Origin: Roseiarcus sp963833955 | GTDB taxonomy: Bacteria; Pseudomonadota; Alphaproteobacteria; Rhizobiales; Beijerinckiaceae | Assembly (NCBI GenBank): GCA_963833955.1 | Contig: CAWHZY010000013.1 | Coordinates: forward strand, 49,000 to 112,999 | DNA: 64,000 nucleotides | Reading direction: 5' to 3' | Shown here: positions 1 through 8,855 of the stretch, piece after piece | Numbering within the stretch: position 1 is the stretch's first letter | How the letters are laid out: the number at the start of each line of letters is the position of its first letter | The notes under the pieces: generated by a model | Database searches by the model: none | The model's input: the letters and a program-made list of their open reading frames with translations, nothing else | What the model was told of the DNA's origin: nothing | Made by a program: the position numbers and the translations under genes

Positions 1-1047
1 GCCGGTCACAAGGCTCTCTATTCCGACGATTGGGGCGGCCTTCCGGACAAGGAATTCCTGGGAGCGCTCGACCCGCATCTCGCCGAACTTCGAGACCGGC
101 TCTACCAAAAAGCTTACGACGCGACCGAGCCTGCCGGGTCACTGTGCCCCGAATGGGCGACGAAGCTCGGGCTCGCCCCAGGCATTGCGATCGCGATCGG
201 CGAATTTGACGTTCACTACGGCGCGATCGGCTGCGGGGTGCGCGAGGGCGCGCTCGTCAAGGTGATCGGCACGTCAACCTGCGACTGCGCGGTCGTTTCG
301 GCCGAAAAGCCGATCGCCGATATTCCGGGCATCTGCGGCATTGTGAAGGGCGCCATTCTGCCCGGCTTCTTCGGCATCGAAGCCGGCCAGTCGGCCGTCG
401 GAGACATATTCAAATGGTGGGTCGAGGTCGTTTTGGATGGGGACGCTGCGCTGCACGCCGAACTGACCGCCGAGGCGGCGAAGCAGCGTCCGGGCCAGGC
501 CGGCCTTCTGGGGCTCGACTGGAATAACGGCAATCGGACTATTCTCGTCGACCAGCGCCTCACCGGTTTGCTGCTCGGTCAGGATCTTTATACGACACGG
601 GCGGATATCTACCGCGCTTTGATCGAAGCGACCGCGTTCGGAGCGCGCGCAATCATCGAGCGCCTGCGGCAGTACGGCGTGCCTACGGATCAGGTTGTAT
701 GCACCGGCGGAATTGCTGAGAAGAATTCGCTGCTCATGCAAATCTATGCCGACGTCACCGGCTGCGTCATGCAGGTCGCCGGCTCCAGTCAGACGTGCGC
801 GCTGGGCTCGGCCATCGCCGCTGCCGTCCTCGCGGGCGCGCATACGGATTTCGCCAGCGCGGAAGCCGCGATGACGTCGCTAAAGCCGGAGGCGTTTGAA
901 CCGATCGCCGAAAATCGAGCTGTCTACGACCAACTCTATGCGCTCTACCGCGATCTGCACGACAGTTTCGGAGGATTGAGTAAATCCGCCGACCTGTCCC
1001 AGGTCATGAAGAGTTTGCTGGATATCAAATATGCGCAACGGGGATGA
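1..1047 (+). CDS. araB: L-ribulokinase AraB, 3' part (5' end outside window)
   Basis: Phosphorylates L-ribulose to L-ribulose-5-phosphate in arabinose catabolism. The frame is open from base 1 with no start, so the N-terminal part lies to the left of the window; about 348 residues remain. The visible part is the C-terminal FGGY-kinase domain, with an ATP-binding-type stretch (VIGTSTCDC), the IEAGQSAVGD segment and a late TGGIAEKNSLLMQ segment typical of ribulokinase. It lies 76 bases before araA in the same direction, and the araB-araA-araD order supports the assignment. Confidence 0.93.
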   Translation, partial: AGHKALYSDDWGGLPDKEFLGALDPHLAELRDRLYQKAYDATEPAGSLCPEWATKLGLAPGIAIAIGEFDVHYGAIGCGVREGALVKVIGTSTCDCAVVSAEKPIADIPGICGIVKGAILPGFFGIEAGQSAVGDIFKWWVEVVLDGDAALHAELTAEAAKQRPGQAGLLGLDWNNGNRTILVDQRLTGLLLGQDLYTTRADIYRALIEATAFGARAIIERLRQYGVPTDQVVCTGGIAEKNSLLMQIYADVTGCVMQVAGSSQTCALGSAIAAAVLAGAHTDFASAEAAMTSLKPEAFEPIAENRAVYDQLYALYRDLHDSFGGLSKSADLSQVMKSLLDIKYAQRG

Positions 1048-1123
1048 CCGTCGGTCGCATGGCCGAACGCCGCTCGCCCGCCGTCGGACGAAGCTTCCTT
1101 CATTGTAAGAGACTGAGGCGACT

Positions 1124-2632
1124 ATGATCAATCTAGCCAACCCCGAGATCTGGTTCGTTTGCGGCTCTCAGCATCTATACGGTCCCGGCCCGCTACAGCA
1201 GGTCGCCGCGCATGGACGGGAGATCGCGGGCGCGCTCGCGGGCTCGGCAAAGCTCCCGCTCAAGACCGAATTCAAGGCCCTGCTGACGACGCCGGACGAG
1301 ATCGCCAAGCTTTGCCTCGACGCCAACGCCGATCCGAAGTGCGCCGGCCTCATCCTCTGGATGCACACGTTCTCGCCATCGAAGATGTGGATACGCGGGC
1401 TGAATTCGCTTCAGAAGCCGTTCGTCCACCTCCACACCCAGTTCAGTCGTGATCTCCCGTGGGACACGATCGACATGGACTTCATGAACCTCAACCAGTC
1501 CGCGCACGGCGACCGGGAGGCGGGCTTCATCCACGCCCGGATGCGGCTCGCGCGCAAGGTTGTCGTCGGCCACTGGTCCGACCCTGAGGTTCAGGACCGT
1601 CTCGGCGCTTGGATGCGCGCGGCGCGCGCCTGGCATGATTGGCAGGGCGCCAAATTCTGCCGCTTCGGCGACAACATGCGTCAGGTCGCGGTCACCGAGG
1701 GCGACAAAGTCGCCACGGAAATGAAGTTCGGGTTTGCGACCAACGGCTATGGCGTCGGCGATCTCGTGGCCCAGGTGAACGCGGTCTCCGACGCCAAGGT
1801 CAAGGCGCTGGCGAGTGAATATGAAGAGCGCTACGCGGTCGCCGCCGACCTGCGCAAGGCTGGGGCCCGGCACGAGTCGCTGCTCTATGGCGCGCGGCTC
1901 GAATTGGGCATGCGCGCCTTTCTGGAAGCCGGCGGCTTCAAGGGCTTCACGACCACGTTCGAAGACCTGCACGGGCTGCGGCAGCTCCCCGGTCTCGCGC
2001 CGCAACGGCTGATGGCCGAGGGCTACGGCTTCGCGGGCGAGGGCGACTGGAAGACCGGCGCGCTGGTGCGCGCGATGAAGGTCATGGGCGAGGGACTTCC
2101 GGGCGGGACTTCGTTCATGGAGGACTATACCTATCATCTGGCGCCGGGCGGCCATCAGGTGCTGGGCTCCCACATGCTCGAAATTTGCCCGACGATCGCG
2201 GCGGACAAGCCCAGGCTCGAAATTCATCCCCTTTCCATCGGCGGCAAGGAGGATCCGGTCCGTCTGGTGTTCGACGCGGCGAAAGGCCCGGCGCTCAACG
2301 CGAGCCTCATTGATCTCGGCGCCCGGTTCCGTCTGCTGGTGAACGAAGTGACCGCGGTGGGCCACCCGGCTTTGCCGAAACTGCCGGTCGCCCGCGCGGT
2401 GTGGGAATGCCAGCCCGACTTCAAGACGGCGTGCGCAGCCTGGATTCTGGCCGGCGGCGCGCATCACACCGGCTACAGCTACAGCGTGACCCGGGAGATG
2501 CTCGAGGACTTCGCCACCATCGCTGGAATCGAGATGGCGGTGATCGGGCCGGACACCACGATCGCGAGCTTCAAGCAGGACCTGCGCAACAACGACGTCT
2601 ACTATTACCTCGCGCAGGGGTTCCGCGCCTGA
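1124..2632 (+). CDS. araA: L-arabinose isomerase AraA
   Basis: Converts L-arabinose to L-ribulose, the first step of the phosphorylative arabinose pathway. The 502 residues match the usual length (about 500), and the protein resembles enterobacterial AraA from end to end: WFVCGSQHLYGP at the N-terminus, HTFSPSKMW, DMDFMNLNQ, FEDLHGLRQLPGLAPQRL, GEGDWKTGALVR and GTSFMEDYTYH, which include the metal-binding Glu and His region. The C-terminal AWILAGGAHHT holds the last metal histidine. It is the central gene of an araB-araA-araD operon. Confidence 0.97.
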   Translation: MINLANPEIWFVCGSQHLYGPGPLQQVAAHGREIAGALAGSAKLPLKTEFKALLTTPDEIAKLCLDANADPKCAGLILWMHTFSPSKMWIRGLNSLQKPFVHLHTQFSRDLPWDTIDMDFMNLNQSAHGDREAGFIHARMRLARKVVVGHWSDPEVQDRLGAWMRAARAWHDWQGAKFCRFGDNMRQVAVTEGDKVATEMKFGFATNGYGVGDLVAQVNAVSDAKVKALASEYEERYAVAADLRKAGARHESLLYGARLELGMRAFLEAGGFKGFTTTFEDLHGLRQLPGLAPQRLMAEGYGFAGEGDWKTGALVRAMKVMGEGLPGGTSFMEDYTYHLAPGGHQVLGSHMLEICPTIAADKPRLEIHPLSIGGKEDPVRLVFDAAKGPALNASLIDLGARFRLLVNEVTAVGHPALPKLPVARAVWECQPDFKTACAAWILAGGAHHTGYSYSVTREMLEDFATIAGIEMAVIGPDTTIASFKQDLRNNDVYYYLAQGFRA

Positions 2633-2646
2633 CCCGGAACGAAGCG

Positions 2647-3345
2647 ATGTTCAAGGAACTGAAGCGCGAAGCCTATGAGGCCAATGTCGCCCTGCCGCGG
2701 CACGGCCTCATCAATCTGACCTTCGGCAATGCCAGCGCGATCGATCGCGCGCGGGCCGCATTCGCGATCAAGCCGAGCGGGGTCGACTATACGGCGCTGA
2801 CGCCTGACGACATGGTCGTCATCGACCTCGAGGGGCGCAGGGTCGAGGGCCGGCTCAACCCGTCCTCCGACACGCCGACCCATCGCAGGCTTTTCCTGGC
2901 CTTTCCGAATATCGGCGGCGTCGTGCACACGCACTCATCGCACGCAACCGCCTTCGCCCAGGCCGGGCGGCCGATCCCGATCTTCGGCACGACCCATGCC
3001 GACTATTTCAACGGCGCGGCGCCCGTCACCCGCAAAATGACGCCAAGCGAGATCGCGACCGACTATGAATGGGAGACGGGAAACGTCATCGTCGAAACGA
3101 TGCGGAACCGCGATCCGGCCGACTTTCCGGGCGTTCTCGTCAACCGGCACGCGCCATTCACCTGGGGGGCGAGCGTGGCGAAGGCAGTGGAGAACGCGGT
3201 CGCTCTCGAGTGCATCGCGCAAATGGCGCTGATGTCGCTTCAACTCGCGCCCAACCTCGAGCCGATCGAGGAGGAGCTTCTGAACAAGCACTTCAGGCGC
3301 AAGCACGGCGCGGGCGCCTATTATGGGCAGGCCCCGGACTTTTGA
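2647..3345 (+). CDS. araD: L-ribulose-5-phosphate 4-epimerase AraD
   Basis: Class II aldolase-fold epimerase converting L-ribulose-5-phosphate to D-xylulose-5-phosphate, which enters the pentose phosphate pathway. It has 232 residues, the normal family length. The zinc-binding VHTHSSHATAFAQ, the GTTHADYF segment and the third-histidine region VNRHAPFTWG are present. The frame is open much further upstream inside araA, but ATG 2647, 14 bases after the araA stop, gives the conserved start MFKELKREAYEANVALPRHG. Confidence 0.95.
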   Translation: MFKELKREAYEANVALPRHGLINLTFGNASAIDRARAAFAIKPSGVDYTALTPDDMVVIDLEGRRVEGRLNPSSDTPTHRRLFLAFPNIGGVVHTHSSHATAFAQAGRPIPIFGTTHADYFNGAAPVTRKMTPSEIATDYEWETGNVIVETMRNRDPADFPGVLVNRHAPFTWGASVAKAVENAVALECIAQMALMSLQLAPNLEPIEEELLNKHFRRKHGAGAYYGQAPDF

Positions 3346-3358
3346 AGGCGCCGCCAAG

Positions 3359-4311
3359 TCAGGGGAGCCGAGGCTCCGCCGGTTTGCTCGCGTTGAGACG
3401 CATCGTCAGATAGTCGGCGGCCAGGATCGGCGCATAACGCACGACCTCTCCCTCCCCAACGCAGCTTAGAATGGTTTCGACCATCGCGTCCGGATTCGGA
3501 TCGTAGAAGAAGGCGATCGAATATCTCTCCTTCGCGCTTCGATTGACCACGCGGTGCGGGGTTGAAACATAAACATCGTTGGTCCAGCGCATCAGGCAAT
3601 CGCCGATGTTGACGATGAAGGCGCCAGGGATGACCGGCGCCTGGATCCATTGTCCGGCGCGCGTGCGGACCTCCAAACCCCCCACATCATCGGTCGCGAG
3701 CAGCGTCAGGTTGCCGTAATCCGTGTGCTCGCCCGCGCCGGTTGGGGCGGCCGCGGCCCCTGGCGAGGCGGGATAGTGGAGGAGCCGCAGCGTCGCCATC
3801 GACCGATCGAATTTGCCGTCGAAGAAATCGGCTCTCAGGCCAAGGTCGCGCGCGAACGCGCGATGCAGTCGGGCGCCGAGCGCCGCGCACGCGTCATAAT
3901 AGGACAGCAGGTTTCGCGGAAGCCCGGCAAGCCGGGCCATGCGTTGAGCGAGCGGAAGGGCTTTCCGGCCAGCAATTCGGGATCGTCCGCGGCAAGGTCC
4001 AAACCGACATTGAAGGCCTCTTTCATGTCCGGTCCCCGGGTGGGGTCGAGCGCCTCGTGAAGGAGCCCCGAATAGCCCCGGTTGCCGCCAATCGTCTCGA
4101 TCGCCAGCTTCCGCTTGTCGGCGACGGGCAGCGCGAAGAAGTCGTGCGATCGCGCGAAGGTTTTCGCGATCAGCGCCTGGTCGACACCGTGGTTGACGAC
4201 ATAGAAGAAGCCAACGTCCCGGCACGCCGCGCCGACCTCTGCGGCGATCCTTGTCGGCGAGGCGCCATCGCCTTCGTCCAAGGATCCGAGATCGATAATG
4301 GGAAGTGTCAT
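3359..4311 (-). CDS. 2-oxoglutarate/Fe(II) oxygenase, isopenicillin-N-synthase family (frameshifted)
   Basis: The N-terminal half (start MTLPIIDLGSL at 4311) is a DIOX_N domain with VGFFYVVNHGVD and GNRGYSGL. The C-terminal half, in another frame, is a 2OG-FeII_Oxy domain. It has the iron-ligand segment GEHTDYGNLTLL, a late HRVVNRSAKERYSIAFF carrying the distal His and the Arg-x-Ser that binds 2-oxoglutarate, and a DPNP segment. The frames join near 3910, where one missing base in a G run restores RETLLSYYDACAALG. The start overlaps the stop of the upstream gene (ATGA), so it is translationally coupled to the atzE operon. The substrate is unknown; relatives in this family oxidise small acids, pyrimidines or peptides. 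Confidence 0.8.
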
Positions 4312-5087
4312 CGGGGCCGCCTCCTGCGCTCGATCGTGTCGCGCAACGCGCTCAAAAACGGGATGTCGGCGAACTGGTCCGGACGAACCTTGTCCCAATC
4401 GACTCCATTCGGCTGCGGGTGCTCCGTCCGCGTCGCGATCAGCTCGAGTTCCGTTGCGATGAAATGCAGGGCCGAGTCATGGCTTTCCATCACCACATCG
4501 GAATCGGGCACGACCTGGGAGGAATGAACGGTTGTCGCAATCGGCGTCGAGGCGGTGACGAGCCCGAGTTCGCGAAACAGCCCCTGTTCGAGATCCGCGA
4601 ATCCGGCGCCCTTCCCCGTCCGCCCGCCCGACCGCGTGACCGCGACGCAGCCAACGACGCACAAGTCGAGCCTGGGCATGTCCTCAAATCCGATCGGCTC
4701 CCCATGCGCCAGGAACCCTTGCGCGGTGGCGGCGGTTTCGAAATCGACGCCCTTCGCTGCGAGCTTGTCGGGATCGATGCGCAGGTAGGGAAAACCCTTG
4801 CTCAGATAGGGAACCGGCGAGAACAGGAGCTTGCCGTCGTAAAGCGCGCGCAAACGGACCGGGATTTGCGGCGGATCGGGATTGCACTTGACGACCCGGG
4901 CGCGCCGCCATTCGTCAAGCTCGCTGAGCCGCTTGGCGGCGACATCCGCGCCGACGAAATTCGGGATGTGGTCGAAAACGGGGCCGATGTTGACTTGGGC
5001 CTCGACCAATCCGCTCCATACCCGGTCGCGTATTGCAGCCTTTGCGCCATTGCGCCCCGCCCATCGAGAATCGCCGCGCTCTTCCAT
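4308..5087 (-). CDS. 5-formyltetrahydrofolate cyclo-ligase-like (MTHFS-domain) protein
   Basis: 259 residues resembling the MTHFS-domain family. The motif SGGRTGKGAGFADLEQGLF corresponds to the GKGxGYYD nucleotide/folate signature of 5-formyl-THF cyclo-ligases, and VVHSSQVV-type C-terminal segments follow. It is longer than the housekeeping enzyme (about 190 residues) and has an N-terminal extension, as in the MTHFSD-like subgroup often encoded in catabolic operons. It lies 9 bases after atzE and overlaps the next oxygenase gene by four bases. A true folate cyclo-ligase activity is not assured; a role in handling a one-carbon or formamide product of ring cleavage is inference. Confidence 0.78.
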   Translation of the reverse strand: MEERGDSRWAGRNGAKAAIRDRVWSGLVEAQVNIGPVFDHIPNFVGADVAAKRLSELDEWRRARVVKCNPDPPQIPVRLRALYDGKLLFSPVPYLSKGFPYLRIDPDKLAAKGVDFETAATAQGFLAHGEPIGFEDMPRLDLCVVGCVAVTRSGGRTGKGAGFADLEQGLFRELGLVTASTPIATTVHSSQVVPDSDVVMESHDSALHFIATELELIATRTEHPQPNGVDWDKVRPDQFADIPFLSALRDTIERRRRPR

Positions 5088-5096
5088 TTCGCCTCG

Positions 5097-6500
5097 TCAG
5101 GACAATCTCGCCACCGGCGCTCGCACGACGCCGTCCCGTTCAAGCGCCCAGGCGACGCGGAGCGCGAGATCCTCGCGCCAAGGGGCGGCGATGATCTGGA
5201 CGCCGATCGGAAGCTTTTCACCCTCTGTCCAGACCGGGGCCGCGACAACCGGCAGACCAATGAAGGATATTGGCTGAGTGAAGAGCCCAATATTCGGTCG
5301 CACCAGCATCTCACGGCCGTCGAGCACAAAGGTCGTCTGCTCGAGCCGGGGGGCCCGGCAAGGGGTCGCTGGCGCGAGCAGGATATCGACGTCGCGAAAG
5401 AGCGCGAGCGTCATCGCATGAAACTCACGGCGGAATTTTTGCGCCTGCGCCGCCCAGGCGCCGGGAACCATCGCGCCCGCGATCAGCCGGTCGCGAACTT
5501 CCGGGTCGAAGTCCTGGGCGCGTTCGCGCAAGCGAGCCAGATGAAGCGCGGCGCCCTCGACCATCGTGATGAGATAGGCCGCCGAACGCGCCTGCTCGGC
5601 CCCGGCGAGTTCGACGACCCGGTCCGCTTTCAGGGCGCGGGCGATCGTGTCCACGGCGGAGGTGGCGCTCGGATCGGCGGAGCGCGTGAAATAGCCGCCG
5701 AGCCGTGCGATGCGCAGCCCGGCGACTCGGTCGTTGAGCGTCGGCAATACCGCAGCCGCCGGTTTGTCCGCCTGCGCCGGGTCCCTGTCGTCGCGGCCGA
5801 GCATGGAATCATACGACAGCGCGAGATCGCCGGCCGAGCGCGCGAGCGGCCCGACATGATCGAGGCTGGCGACAAACGGGAACGTCCCGGCGCGCGACAG
5901 GCGGCCATAGGTCGGCTTGAGGCCGAACAATCCGCAGAACGAGCTTGGCACGCGAATGGAGCCATTGGTGTCCGAGCCCAGCGCCACCGGAACGAGGCCG
6001 CCGGCGACCGCCGCGGCGGATCCGCCGGAGGATCCGCCCGTCATATGCTCGAGATCATGCGGATTCCGGGATGGGCCGTCGTGGACGTTCCGGCCCGTGA
6101 AGTCGTAGGCGAATTCGCCCATGTTGAGCGCGCCGACCAGAACGCCGCCCGCGGCCTCGAGGCGCGCGATCGCAGTCGCGTCCGCCTTGGCCGGCGGCCG
6201 GTCGCGGTTGATCTTGGAGCCCGCGCGCGTCGTCAGCCCTTCGACGTCGAACAGGTTTTTGACCGCGAACGGCGCGCCGGCAAGCGGACCCAGGGTTTCG
6301 CCGCGCGCGCGGGCGGTATCGATCGCGTCCGCCTTGGCGAGCGCGCGCTTCGCCGTCACCTCGGTGAAGGCGCCGAGCGCGCCATTTCGGGCTTCGATGC
6401 GATCGAGCGTTTGTTGCGCGATCTCGCGGGCGCTCACAGCCCCCGTCCTGACCGCCGCGGCGATCGCCTGCGCCGTTCCATCGACCAGCGCGGCGCTCAT
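5097..6500 (-). CDS. atzE: AtzE-family amidohydrolase (1-carboxybiuret hydrolase catalytic subunit-like)
   Basis: Amidase-signature enzyme of 467 residues. The Ser-cisSer-Lys triad is visible: AVKNLFDV with Lys near residue 81, GGSSGGSAAAV near 155-165 and SDTNGSIRVP near 176-185. AtzE releases ammonia from 1-carboxybiuret to give allophanate and needs the small subunit AtzG. Here an AtzG-like gene sits directly upstream with an ATGA overlap, which strongly supports the AtzE subgroup over other amidases. The product would feed the allophanate hydrolase encoded divergently at 7057. The true substrate in this organism is not shown. Confidence 0.88.
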   Translation of the reverse strand: MSAALVDGTAQAIAAAVRTGAVSAREIAQQTLDRIEARNGALGAFTEVTAKRALAKADAIDTARARGETLGPLAGAPFAVKNLFDVEGLTTRAGSKINRDRPPAKADATAIARLEAAGGVLVGALNMGEFAYDFTGRNVHDGPSRNPHDLEHMTGGSSGGSAAAVAGGLVPVALGSDTNGSIRVPSSFCGLFGLKPTYGRLSRAGTFPFVASLDHVGPLARSAGDLALSYDSMLGRDDRDPAQADKPAAAVLPTLNDRVAGLRIARLGGYFTRSADPSATSAVDTIARALKADRVVELAGAEQARSAAYLITMVEGAALHLARLRERAQDFDPEVRDRLIAGAMVPGAWAAQAQKFRREFHAMTLALFRDVDILLAPATPCRAPRLEQTTFVLDGREMLVRPNIGLFTQPISFIGLPVVAAPVWTEGEKLPIGVQIIAAPWREDLALRVAWALERDGVVRAPVARLS

Positions 6501-6685
6501 GCCGTGAAGACCGGCGCCGGCTCCTGCCGATCGTCGAGCGGGACCGACAGAAGCCTCTCGGCTTGCTCCGCCGCAATCCGCAGATGCACAATGGTCTGAG
6601 CGCGCGATTCCGGCGTCAGCGTCAAACCAAGCAGCGGCGCCATGGCGTCAACCACGGCTTCCGGATCGAACGTTTTTGCGGTCAA
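6497..6685 (-). CDS. atzG: AtzG-like small subunit (DUF4089 protein)
   Basis: A 62-residue protein with one helical domain (FDPEAVVDAMAPLLGLTLTP then RAQTIVHLRIAAEQAERLL), the pattern of the DUF4089/AtzG family. In the cyanuric acid pathway AtzG forms a heterotetramer with AtzE and is needed for its stability. The stop codon overlaps the atzE start, so both are translated together. It is the first gene of the minus-strand operon atzG-atzE-MTHFS-oxygenase. Confidence 0.82.
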   Translation of the reverse strand: MTAKTFDPEAVVDAMAPLLGLTLTPESRAQTIVHLRIAAEQAERLLSVPLDDRQEPAPVFTA

Positions 6686-7056
6686 GCCAGCGCCTCATCG
6701 AATGCGAAGCGACGCGGCGCCCGGCCGAGCGTTATTTTTCGGGCGTGGACCCTGTCGCGCATCATTGTCCGGAAGCCCGAAAAGTTGTCGCCATCACACG
6801 TCCTCGATGAGCGGGCGCTCATAGCGACGATCGACCTCGTTGTCGAGCGCATGACAGGCGCCGGGCGTCCTCAGCGCAATCTCGCGCCTTATCTTTCGGC
6901 GCGGCGCCCAAATGTTGAGCGCCAACGCCTCGCTTCTCCATCAAGCCCGATATTGCCTAGCAATCGCCATCAGGCCAATTTGCCCGGCTTTTGCTTTCGT
7001 TGAATGCTGGACGCTTCCGCCAACCGGCGCGGCGCTGCTCGAGGGGCCTTGACCAG
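6686..7056. promoter_or_regulatory. Divergent intergenic region between atzG and atzF
   Basis: 371 bases separating the two diverging arms of the amide-hydrolysis genes. Promoters for both directions should lie here. No convincing sigma-70 boxes, LysR T-N11-A dyad or small gene could be singled out by eye. Confidence 0.4.
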
Positions 7057-8841
7057 ATGACCATTACGATCGGAACGCTTCTCGCCGCGCATGCCGCGGG
7101 CAAGCCGCTCACGGCCACGATCGAGGAGACCTACGCCCGCATCGCGAAGCACGACGACCCGGCGCTTTTCATCGCCATTCGCCCGAAGGCCGAAGCCCTG
7201 GCGATCGCGGAACGCATGCAGGCGTCCGGCCCCGCGGGCAAGCCGCTCCACGGCGTTCCGTTCGTCGTCAAGGACAATATCGATGTCGCGGGGCTTCCCA
7301 CGACCGCGGCGTGTCCCGCCTTCGCCTATCGGCCCACGAAATCGGCTTTCGTGGTCGAGAGGCTCGAGCGCGCGGGCGCCATCGTCATCGGCAAGACCAA
7401 TCTCGACCAGTTTGCGACCGGCCTCGTCGGCGTCCGTTCGCCCTATGGGGTTCCACGCAACGCGCTGCGCGCGGATCTCATACCCGGAGGATCGAGTTCC
7501 GGCTCGGCGACGGCGGTCGGCGCGGGCCTCGTCCCGTTTTCGCTTGGCACCGATACGGCGGGATCGGGCCGCGTGCCGGCGGCGCTCAACGGAATCGTCG
7601 GGCTGAAGCCGTCGCTCGGCGCTCTCTCCACGTCCGGCGTCGTCCCCGCCTGCCGCACGCTCGACACCGTCTCGATTTTCGCCCGCGATGTCGCCGACGC
7701 CTTCCTGGCCTATCAGGAGGCTTGCGCGTTCGACGAAGCGGACGCTTACAGTCGGGCCTTTCCGCGCCCTGCCCTTTCGGCCTTCCCGAGCGTGTTTCGG
7801 CTGGGCGTTCCCCGCGCCGATCAGCGGCAGTTCTTTGACGACGCGCATTCGTCAGCGGCTTTTTCGCGCGACCTTGAGCTCGCTGAATCGCTTGGCGCGC
7901 GCATCGTCGAGTTCGACTTCGAGCCGTTCGCCGCAGTCGCCCGGGCGCTCTACGACGGTCCCTGGGTCGCCGAGCGTTACGCCGCGGTGAAGTCGCTAAT
8001 CGAGACCAATCCGGAAGCCCTTCATCCCGTCACCCGCTCGATCATCGAGGGCGCGCGAAAGTTCGACGCGGTCGCAGCCTTCGAGGCCTTCTACCGGCTC
8101 GCCGATCAGAAGCGGAAGACAAGCCGCGTCTGGTCCGAATTCGACGCGATGCTGGTTCCAACGGCGCCGCGCCCCTATACCGTCGCCGAGGTCGAGGCCG
8201 ATCCGATCAGTCTCAATTCCAACCTTGGGACCTACACCAACTTCGTCAATTTGCTCGACCTCTGCGCGATCGCCGTTCCCTCGAGCATTCGCGGCGATGG
8301 GCTGCCGTCGAGCGTGACCCTGATTGCGCCCGCTCGCGCAGACGGTCTCATCGCCGGCGTGGCCGCTGCGATCCACGCCGGTTCCGACGCTTCGATGACC
8401 AGCGCTCGCGCTGCGCCTCTCGCGCAGCAGGCGACCTCGCGAACAACGGACGACCGCATCGAGATCGCGGTCGTTGGCGCGCATCTCTCGGGCCTGCCCC
8501 TCAATCGCGAACTCGTCGAGCTTGGCGCGGCCTTCTCGCGCGAAGTGGAAACGACGCCGGATTACCGTCTCTTCGCGCTGCCCGGCTCTTCTCCGCCGAA
8601 GCCCGGCCTGTTGCGGATCGGCGAGAACGCCGGCGCCGCCGTCAAGGCTGAAGTGTGGACGCTCGATGCCGGCGCCTTCGGGGCTTTCGTGGCCAGGATC
8701 CCGGCGCCTTTGGGAATTGGGACGATCCGGTTCAAGGACGGCTGCTCGGTGAAGGGCTTTCTGGTCGAGGCCGAGGCCGTCAAGGGGGCGGAGGACATCT
8801 CACATTTCGGCGGCTGGCGCGCTTATCTGGCCGCGCGCTGA
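7057..8841 (+). CDS. atzF: Allophanate hydrolase AtzF
   Basis: 594 residues, the usual AtzF length. The N-terminal two thirds are an amidase-signature domain: VVKDNID with Lys near 72, GGSSSGSATAV near 144-154 and TDTAGSGRVPA near 165-175. The C-terminal domain (from about residue 465: VVGAHLSGLPLNREL, then HFGGWRAYL at the end) is the allophanate-hydrolase-specific one that acts on N-carboxyurea. The enzyme converts allophanate to ammonia and CO2. ATG 7057 is chosen over an upstream in-frame start because family members begin just before the first helix. It is divergent from the atzG-atzE operon, which makes the substrate. Confidence 0.93.
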   Translation: MTITIGTLLAAHAAGKPLTATIEETYARIAKHDDPALFIAIRPKAEALAIAERMQASGPAGKPLHGVPFVVKDNIDVAGLPTTAACPAFAYRPTKSAFVVERLERAGAIVIGKTNLDQFATGLVGVRSPYGVPRNALRADLIPGGSSSGSATAVGAGLVPFSLGTDTAGSGRVPAALNGIVGLKPSLGALSTSGVVPACRTLDTVSIFARDVADAFLAYQEACAFDEADAYSRAFPRPALSAFPSVFRLGVPRADQRQFFDDAHSSAAFSRDLELAESLGARIVEFDFEPFAAVARALYDGPWVAERYAAVKSLIETNPEALHPVTRSIIEGARKFDAVAAFEAFYRLADQKRKTSRVWSEFDAMLVPTAPRPYTVAEVEADPISLNSNLGTYTNFVNLLDLCAIAVPSSIRGDGLPSSVTLIAPARADGLIAGVAAAIHAGSDASMTSARAAPLAQQATSRTTDDRIEIAVVGAHLSGLPLNRELVELGAAFSREVETTPDYRLFALPGSSPPKPGLLRIGENAGAAVKAEVWTLDAGAFGAFVARIPAPLGIGTIRFKDGCSVKGFLVEAEAVKGAEDISHFGGWRAYLAAR

Positions 8842-8855
8842 GCGCGTTCGCCCGG

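Noticed and set aside
1193..2467. A 424-codon minus-strand frame opposite araA
   Set aside because: Shadow of araA with no recognisable domain.
4305..6599. A 764-codon plus-strand open frame opposite the atzE operon
   Set aside because: It is antisense to well-supported amidase and cyclo-ligase genes, is Arg-rich and low in hydrophobic pattern, and shows no family motif. High GC creates such frames.
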